From assembly GCA_015143295.1 (NCBI GenBank), contig CM026567.1:9442416-9506415 (forward strand): 64,000 nt of DNA, given 5' to 3'. Below the pieces are notes generated by a model. It saw nothing but the letters and a program-made list of their open reading frames with translations. It was not told the origin of the DNA and did no database searches. This document shows positions 57,310-64,000 of this stretch, piece after piece (the first letter of the stretch is position 1; each line of letters begins with the position of its first letter). Origin of the DNA: Tetracentron sinense (lineage: Eukaryota > Streptophyta > Magnoliopsida > Trochodendrales > Trochodendraceae). A program made the translations under genes and the position numbers.

Positions 57310-58602
57310 ATGGCTTTCGTTTTGTCGTTAATCCTTCTTGCTTATCTCATGTCTGGCGTTCCCAAACGTCGGAGGTTGGTCCTCAACAACCAAGAGGATC
57401 CTCCTCTTGATGAGGAAAACCTAGAGCCCTTTACTTTCACTCCAATAGGGCATGGTATTTCAATTGGGGACAGGTCAATTCGTAGAATGATAGATTCTAC
57501 AATTGAGAATCGTCAAAAATCTTTGGCTGATAAAACTCGGAAAAATAAAGGTAAAGCTTCATCTTCCCAGTCCAGTAAGTTATCCCAGTTTATAAGTCCT
57601 ACTGCTGCTCAACTCTATAGTGAGTATTTTAGTAAGAAAGGTGTTATGGTTGAAAGGGACATACATATTTCTGATTTTGGTGATTATTATCTTCCTACAC
57701 TCATTTCAGATCGTCAATGGGAAGGTATACTTACCTTATCCGGTCCTGCTTCTGTCCAGTTAGTTAGAGAATTTTACTCTAATTTTTTTGAAATCAACCA
57801 GAAAAAATGGTCATTCAAATCTCGAGCATTAGAACAATCTGTTGTCATAAATGCTGATTTGGTTTCTAAATTCCTTGGCTGTCCTCGAGTTCCAAATGCA
57901 TATTATCCTTATATTTATAAGACTGATGAGGATAAAGACTCTATGGAACATGTTGTTACCTTTCTTAGTGGTACTCCTAAGTTTTGGGTTGGGTCTCTTA
58001 TTGAAGTGGCGAAACTCACTAAGGATGCTAGACTAGTAAACCTAGTTATGAGTGCAAATATCCATCCAAAGGTTCATACTGCAGACCTTAGGGAAGATAG
58101 AGCTAGATTTTTGTTTAGTCTTCTACGTGGGCGTGATATTGATCTTGCCGCTCACATCATTGACTTGATGATCCAAGCCCATCAAACTAGTACAGCAGTT
58201 GGAGCCCTACCATTTGGTTCACTCATCACTAAACTTCTTGGTTCTCAAGGAGTTATCGCTCCTCCTGGTGTTCCTACTCGAGTTCCTAAGGGTCCAATCA
58301 ACAAAAAGACCCTAGCTCAGAGTTTTTCACATGCCTCAGTTCGAGATACAGAGGAGGGAGCAGAAGTTGGTGCTGGGTCATCTCGTCCTCCTTCGACCAC
58401 TATGGATGATCTTAGGAGGATGATGCAAGAGATGCAGATGGATCTCCGGACTCATGTTTCATCATACGAGGAGTTTACTACAGAGGTTCGTGGTAGACTT
58501 GGATCTCTCGATGCAGCCATGCTAGGAGTACAGAGAGATGTTTGGGATTTTCGAGCTTACTATGAGTCCCAGCTCACTTCTGATGATGAACGGGAGGGAT
58601 AG
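57310..58602 (+). CDS. SIRE-type extra ORF after pol, 430 aa
   Basis: An open frame from ATG 57310 to TAG. A short hydrophobic start (AFVLSLILLAYLM) is followed by basic VPKRRR. A central domain at about residues 110-260 (LVREFYSNFFEINQKKWSFKSRALEQSVVINADLVSKFLG in parts: REFYSNFFE, INADLVSKFLG) resembles the so-called putative plant transposon protein domain seen in many plant retroelement ORFs. The C-terminal 65 residues look coiled coil (DDLRRMMQEMQMDLRTHV). SIRE elements are known for an extra ORF here, often called env-like, but I see no clear fusion peptide or transmembrane anchor at the C-terminus. Function unknown; treated as part of a fossil element. Confidence 0.8.
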   Translation: MAFVLSLILLAYLMSGVPKRRRLVLNNQEDPPLDEENLEPFTFTPIGHGISIGDRSIRRMIDSTIENRQKSLADKTRKNKGKASSSQSSKLSQFISPTAAQLYSEYFSKKGVMVERDIHISDFGDYYLPTLISDRQWEGILTLSGPASVQLVREFYSNFFEINQKKWSFKSRALEQSVVINADLVSKFLGCPRVPNAYYPYIYKTDEDKDSMEHVVTFLSGTPKFWVGSLIEVAKLTKDARLVNLVMSANIHPKVHTADLREDRARFLFSLLRGRDIDLAAHIIDLMIQAHQTSTAVGALPFGSLITKLLGSQGVIAPPGVPTRVPKGPINKKTLAQSFSHASVRDTEEGAEVGAGSSRPPSTTMDDLRRMMQEMQMDLRTHVSSYEEFTTEVRGRLGSLDAAMLGVQRDVWDFRAYYESQLTSDDEREG

Positions 58603-59255
58603 TTCGTGATTAGAGTTTATCTTAGTCGAGTGATAGTTTTTATTTGACATTTTGATGTATTTTGTCTTGGTTGTACTTAGTACAAACCTACTTGGATATT
58701 ATTGACTTGTTATGGATGTATACATTTGAATGGTTTATGCTCATTATCTTTTATCTCATCTCATTTGGTTGATTATGCATTACTTTTCAAGTCCACCTTT
58801 GGCATTTTGAGCCAAAAAGGGAGAGAGTTATGATTAATGAATGTGTTAATGTGTTGGAATGTTGAATGTGTTAATGTGTTGGAATGTGTTAATGTGTTGG
58901 ATGAGGTTATAAATGTTTTGGATGATGTTATGGAATGCTTAACCTGTTATGGATATAGTATTGTGGAATGGATATAGTATTGTGGAATTGTGGATGTTAT
59001 GTTATACATATTTTCATTCTTCAAATATTTTATCCTATATTTTATTTCCCATGCTTCACAGGTTTTTGATTTAGCATGTGCAGGCAAACAGGTTCTAAGT
59101 TTGGTGAATCATGACAAGCTAACATGTCAAAAGTCTTGTAATTATATTTTTGAGTCATGTAAAGGTCAATTTTCCATTTTTGAATCAATTGGGAAAATTT
59201 GAACCTAGTATATGAGTTAGTCTTGTTTTGTCCCGGAATTGCCAAAGGGGGAGAT
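58603..59255 (+). other. SIRE-type 3' noncoding region and polypurine tract
   Basis: No coding frame of note. A short GTTAATGTGTTGGAATGT repeat near 58840-58900 has about four imperfect copies. AAAGGGGGAGAT at 59244-59255 is the polypurine tract directly before the 3' LTR; a similar AAAAAGGGAGAGAG near 58812 may be a second tract. Confidence 0.7.
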
Positions 59256-60483
59256 TGTAAATCCCTAAATAGGTGTTGGAAAATTCCGTTATCATTAGAT
59301 AGGTCATGTGAGTCGAGTCATCGAGTCATGTTCAACTTGTCAGAAGAGAAGAGCTAAAGCTTAAAGAAGATTGAAGAAAAAGAAGAAAAAGCTTCTACTC
59401 TGGATCTAGACAGGTAATGGACTTAGAGACCCCTACCTAAGTTGGTTTTGGCTTAGATAACTCTAAACATACCTAGGAAGATAGTTTTAAACCTAACAAA
59501 GTTGTTTGATCTTAGTTGAATCAAATAAACATAAAAGACATATGGTTTGAACAAAATTCTGTCTCAACCGATCGCTCGGTATTGGGACGGATCGATCGGT
59601 GGCCTATCGAGCGATCGGTGGCTATCGACTGGACCAAAAGTTTGTATGGGGTATTTTTCCAGAGAGATGATTTATAACCGAGCGATCGGTCATTTGGACC
59701 GAGCGATCCGTTTTGGACAGAGCGATCGGTAGTGAGCACCGATCGATCGGTCCCCGTAAAAAGAATTTTTCTTTTTTTGAATTTTTTTTTAAACCCTATA
59801 TAAACAACTTTTTGGAGACCTAATTCGTGTCTTTGATATTTTTGAAAGAGTAGAGGTCTGAGAAATTCTTCTAGGGTTTTTCTTATTATTTTTATTAGAT
59901 CTTTGTTGATCCCTCCTCTTTCTTAGATCCTAGAGAATGCAAGTATAGATCTAAACCTTTGATCTTGCATTATGTGATCTCAAATCTGTATGAGATCCCT
60001 CTAGGGTTTGAAATTTCTTAAATTGATTCACAACCCTACACCGTGTGTGTGTGTCCGGTGTTTGATCCGGAGCCTTCGTGGAAGGAGATCGATCTTGTGT
60101 GCTCGTGGTTTTGAAGTAGCTTGAAAAGATTTGGTCGGTGTGGAACCGAAGCTGCTACGGCAGAGATCGAACCTGCTGGTTCGTGGAAATCAAGAGTAAG
60201 AGTCTATACCTAGGAACGTCGTTTCTGTTTTGGTAAGGTCTTGTCTTGTACTTGATATCTTTTCATAGTGAAGTTTATTGCTGGACAAGGTCCCGTGGTT
60301 TTTTTCCCGTTAGGGTTTTCAACGTAAAAATCTTCTGTGTTTGATTTGTGTGGATTGTCTGATTGACTTGTTCATTGATTTCTAAACATATTAATTGAAA
60401 AATTAAAATTGGTTAGAAATTATTAGATAGACCTATTCACCCCCCCTCTAGGTCTTAGAGATCATTGATCTGGATAAATTTCA
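59256..60483 (+). repeat. 3' LTR of the SIRE-type element
   Basis: 1228 bp, near-identical to the 5' LTR. It is longer because of an extra palindrome copy in the cassette and a short GAAGAAAAA duplication near 59380. Confidence 0.94.
59567..59751 (+). repeat. CGATCG palindrome cassette, 3' LTR of SIRE-type element
   Basis: As in the 5' LTR but with one more palindrome (CTATCGAGCGATCGGT) in the first group, 19 bp longer overall. Confidence 0.92.
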
Positions 60484-62386
60484 AATAATACTAAGGTTCA
60501 AAACCCTAGAGTTGCAAAACCCAACTAGGACCACCAATATAGCTCACGAAAATCCCTAGGGGTCTCCCCTAGGGCTCACGGTTTGGAGAGAGAGAGGAGA
60601 GGAGAGAAAAAATTCTGGAGAATTCTACTTACTGGTCTAGGGTGTTGGGGTATTTATAGACTAGGATCTTATCCTAATCCTACTCCAACTTGATCTTATC
60701 TAGTAGGATTTATTAATTAACAATAACTCTTATTATTAATTAAATAAACTCCTACTTAATCTATAACTACTTTAGTTACAGTAATCTTATTAATTAAAGA
60801 GTCCCTATTATAAGAGGATTCCTCAATTAAAAGGGATAAGTCGACATCCTACACCAAAGTAGGAAACCTAGTCAAACTAGGAATCCACAGGGGGGGCTTG
60901 AGCTTCTATGGGGCGTGGGATTTGAGGAGTTCAAACCCCTTATTGTAATCTAATTACAATAACATCTTAATCCTAATTGCAATCCAACACTTGGATTTTA
61001 ATTCCATAATAAAAGGAATTATATTTCAATATTTATTCAATTAAACAAATTCTAATCCAATTAGGATTCCTCAAGTGGGCGCCCCATTCTAGGGTTTAAA
61101 CCCATGGGCTTTGGCCCACATTAAAAGTCAATTTTAATGGGTTTATGGATAGGGGTCAAACCCATTTTCCCTTTAATTATGTTAATCAAATAATTACTAA
61201 AATAACCCCTTAGTTTAAATTAACAATTAATTTAAACAATAGATTAACTATTAATCTATTTAATTAAATGATTAACTTTTAATCACTTAAAATAATTGAT
61301 TAACTTTTAATCAATTATTGAGCTTGTATTTCTTATGTGAGCACCTCCACAGATTGCTCTGGGACATTCTTACCCTGGCCTATCCAATTTTATCCCATTG
61401 ACCCTAAATGGGAATTACATCGGAATTGCAAGTGACGTGAAATATCCATGTTGCAATTGAATCCCAGTATATGAACATTAAGCATTACGCATCCCGCCAC
61501 ATGAACTTTTAAATTTGATTTATCCTGCCAAATACATTATCCCTAATGGGCCTTTGAGATTGACATACTATCTAACCCATAGCCCATTGCAAATCATCCG
61601 GGTTTCCAAGTCAAATGATTAAGTCACAAGAAACAATTTCTCATGAAAAACATTTTCTATAAGTATAATACCTTTTAATAAAAGTATATTTCAAAACTTA
61701 TTTTGTTTTCAAAATCACCTGCGCAGGATTTGAACTTAATCAACTGTCTTACCCGGAACTTGGATATTCTCTCAAATTAATGAGTATGGATTTTTTGTTT
61801 GAAATTCATAATGACTCGAACAAGTTTCTGGCTTTCCAACTGTCACTGTATTGTATTCCCTAAGTTAGAAAATACGTTGGTGGAATCAAAACAGTTAGAT
61901 CACTACCTAGTCATAGATGAACTCATTAGATCTAAGGATCATCGAAACCGTTCAATGTGAATGAGAGACCAACTATCTGATAGTATGTTTATGCAAAAGG
62001 TCTCTCATTGAATGCAATCAGTCAATGTACATTTAAGCACCCAGATGCTGATGTGTAATCTCCACTACAATAGTTCGAGATAGAACTACATCTCAACTAT
62101 TGAGAACATCTTAGCATTCTGGCAGCCATATAAGTGAAGTGCTCAGCTTCAACTATATAAGGTATAAGGAACCGGAAAGTTATATCTACCTGTGATAATC
62201 TAATCACATAACTTTCCTACAATATATCCTATGGACCTTTATCGATATCTCATATCGTATAGATCATCTCATGATCAAGGTCAATTACCCATAATGAATA
62301 CACAATAGATTAATAATAAGCATTTATTAATCAAATTAATAAGGTTCTAACAATCTAAATGACTTTCTTGGGCATCATGTCCAACA

Positions 62387-64000
62387 GGGGATAGGTCTAG
62401 TAAAGACTTGTCTGCCTGAGATTTGAACCTCATATGCTATGTCTGGAAGTAGGGTAAGATGTAGTTTATTACAAGCACAGTTTTGGCTCATTATATGCCC
62501 CTTGGTAGGTGCTTATCCTGGTAGAATATTTTCAGGTAGTCAACCATGATTGGGGACAGGTATAGGGTGCATGCAGGTTAGGGTTTAGGGTAACCCTCCC
62601 TGGGTGGGGCTGCTTGTAGACTATACCCTAACCAAGGCTATATGTATGAATGTTGGTTTGATGCAAGTGTGTTCCTAGTAGAGTGAGAGGATTACATAAC
62701 ACTGTATACACGACTCCCTTGAAAAGAGACGATTGGTGGAAGCGGGAGCGTTCAGAATCCTTTCCTAAGAATAATCACCTATCAGGAGTAATTCCGTAGA
62801 CCACTAAGAATTTTAAGCAACTGACATTGAGGATGATCATCCACTAGCCATTAACGTAATAAGCATCACTAATGGGTTTAATGGGATAATTACACTACTA
62901 TGACATGTATGGGGATGCATAGTACATAATTAAACAAAAGATGTAAAATGAGTAGTATTATGTTAAACACCTAGGCACTTTAACAAATTTGAGATTAATT
63001 GGCTTAATCCTAGGTTTCGGGTTGAACCTTGGTTAGTGTAATCCCCAGTAGAGTCGCCAGAGTTGTGAGTGCAGGTTTTGGAACCCTGATTAATCTCACG
63101 GGTTTAGAGTCGCCACCTATTCATTCAAAAGGGATAAGTCCCCAGGAAATTGGATAAGGTCTTGGTCTGCGATTTGAGATTAGGGTAAGAGGTTCGGTTA
63201 AGTCCGGGAAAGATGTTAGGCACCCGAGGCTGCCATATTACAATAGTTCCCTACTCCCTAGGTTTAAACCAATTAAAGTCAATTTTTGTTAAAATGCCTA
63301 AGTTTTTAAGATAATACTAATTTAAGAAAGAAAAGCTAACTAGGGTTGAACCCGGGTTGGGTTGCCTACGTATTCACATTGGGGTGAGATCAGACCGAGC
63401 ATAGTTTTAGCACGTGAGCCCGTGCTAAAGCTAGGAGGTGTGTGTGTGTGTATAAAGGGTGACTAATGGACTAGTCCAGTAGATTAGGGTTAAGTTGACC
63501 GGGGTTGGTTAATTGCAAGGTAGCGGGCCCGGTAGGCCAAGGGTTTAGTTCGGTAGACTAGGGTTTAGGCCCAATAAACCAAGGCAAAGTTTGACCAAGA
63601 TTAGGATTACTAATCGGGGTTAGGTAAAACTAACCATGGTTAGGATTGTTAACTATAACTAAGGAGGTATGGTCAAGCCCGGTAGGCTAGGATTTGACCT
63701 GGTAGGCCAAGGGTAAGCCCGGTAGACTACAAGATAGGCCCGGTAGGCCAAAGATGAATTTAACCGAGGTTAGGGTTCCTAATCGGGGTTAAATGGGTGT
63801 TAACCATGGTTAGGGGTTCTAACCATGGAAAAAGGTTCATAAAAAGTATTTTTGGTCTTTTTGTATTTTTTTGAATGCTTTTGAGATTTTTCTAGATTTT
63901 TTCATGGGTTAAGGATTGCTTAACCGTAGTTAAAAGGATAGGTCACCATGGTTAGGACTGCTAACCATGATTAAATGGCCAAAGTAGACCATTTTCGGGC
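62387..64000 (-). other. Tat-like noncoding region, probably Tat-2 leader or LTR
   Basis: No domain recognised. AGAGTCGCCA near 63052, AGAGTCGCCACC near 63107 and TTAGGCACCCG near 63216 resemble text common in plant Tat-type element leaders and LTRs. From 63,500 to the end there are degenerate short repeats of CCCGGTAGGCCAAGG and of the palindrome TAACCATGGTTA. A GT microsatellite lies near 63437. Assignment to Tat-2 is by position only. Confidence 0.4.
63500..64000. repeat. Degenerate CCCGGTAGGCC and TAACCATGGTTA repeats
   Basis: At least six copies of CCCGGTAGGCCAAGG-like text and several of (C)TAACCATGGTTAG, itself a 12-bp palindrome, are scattered at 20-60 bp spacing and continue past the window end. 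Confidence 0.75.

Larger units (their letters stand above)
49391..60483 (+). mobile_element. SIRE-type Ty1/copia element, plus orientation, nearly complete
   Basis: An 11.1 kb element flanked by AATAA duplications (49386-49390 and 60484-60488). LTR-C shows the undisturbed target text. Parts: 5' LTR (49391-50590), tRNA-Met-type primer site, gag, protease, integrase, RT and RNase H in copia order, a long spacer, an extra ORF (57310-58602), polypurine tract, and 3' LTR (59256-60483). Length, a second zinc knuckle and the extra ORF after pol fit the SIRE/Maximus lineage. About two breaks in gag-pol. LTRs differ by about 1-2% plus two short indels, so it is young. Confidence 0.93.
49094..62386 (-). 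mobile_element. Solo LTR-D, second copy of the unassigned LTR family, split by a SIRE-type element
   Basis: TGAAGGGGGATCC to CATGTCCAACA, flanked by perfect GGGGA duplications (49089-49093 and 62387-62391). Its own sequence is 49094-49390 plus 60489-62386, about 2.2 kb. It is clearly the same family as 34198-36414, differing by scattered substitutions and small indels. The minus strand TATAAATACCCC lies near 60658-60647. The SIRE insertion duplicated AATAA. Confidence 0.9.
34021..64000 (-). mobile_element. Tat-2: second Tat-lineage Ty3/gypsy element, old, broken, with many insertions
   Basis: Minus-strand pieces give, from right to left, an ORF ahead of gag (45608-44566), gag (44050-42449), protease, RT, RNase H and part of the second RNase H (36480-36420 and 34197-34021). 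Its integrase would lie beyond the left end of Tat-1, off the window. Insertions: solo LTRs at 34198-36414, 36481-39178 and 49094-62386, and Tekay pieces at 45609-48895. The sequence right of 48896 is assigned to Tat-2 only by position. Heavily decayed with many breaks. Confidence 0.65.

Noticed and set aside
62575-62605. TTAGGGTTTAGGGT, similar to the plant telomere repeat
   Set aside because: Only about two units are present in a region generally rich in GGTTAGGGT-like text. No array is seen.

Overview
This window is a block of nested LTR retrotransposons from a plant nuclear genome. The evidence is Ty3/gypsy elements of the Tat and Tekay (chromovirus) lineages and a Ty1/copia element of the SIRE type, primed by initiator tRNA-Met or a Tat-type tRNA, with 1.2-2.8 kb LTRs. 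I see no host gene, rRNA, tRNA or CRISPR array. A large-genome angiosperm, probably a eudicot, is likely; the species cannot be told.

Layout. Two old minus-strand Tat-lineage elements form the base layer. Tat-1 covers 1 to about 34,020 (integrase at the left, tRNA primer site at 32694-32711, 5' LTR at the right). It appears to sit in the second RNase H region of Tat-2, which accounts for most of 34,021-64,000. Tat-1 carries a solo Tekay-type LTR (2427-4655), another solo LTR (9750-21208) and a near-whole young Tekay element (21408-30305). The second solo LTR is split by an opposite-strand solo LTR (10902-20151), which is itself split by a shortened Tekay element with both LTRs (12099-18518). 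Tat-2 carries an unassigned solo LTR (34198-36414), a solo Tekay-like LTR (36481-39178), an inverted pair of truncated Tekay pieces (45609-48895), and a second copy of the unassigned solo LTR (49094-62386) split by an 11 kb SIRE-type copia element (49391-60483). Most of these insertions are bounded by matching or near-matching 5-bp target duplications, so the order of events can be read directly.

Most interesting signals. (1) The Tekay-type LTRs share a small acidic reading frame of 39-46 codons with a PWVEEEY core, near the LTR end and right behind a conserved hairpin. It occurs in several diverged LTR subfamilies, and in the core most differences fall at third codon positions. This looks like a coding or spliced-leader feature inside the LTR. 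(2) Just upstream of the TATA box, the Tekay LTRs and the unrelated SIRE copia LTRs carry the same cassette: 14-bp palindromes built on CGATCGATCG, spaced 19-21 bp, around a shared TTTGTATGGGG...TTTTCCAGAGAG spacer. The palindromes recur inside the SIRE element, followed by a TATA box ahead of its extra ORF. Other LTRs have different palindromes at the same place, so the slot is conserved while its sequence turns over. (3) The leader part of each LTR subfamily holds its own minisatellite, and copy number differs between the two LTRs of one element.

All retroelements here are treated as fossils. Coordinates of LTR ends and target duplications were read by eye and should be good to the base where a duplication is quoted. 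Domain edges are approximate.
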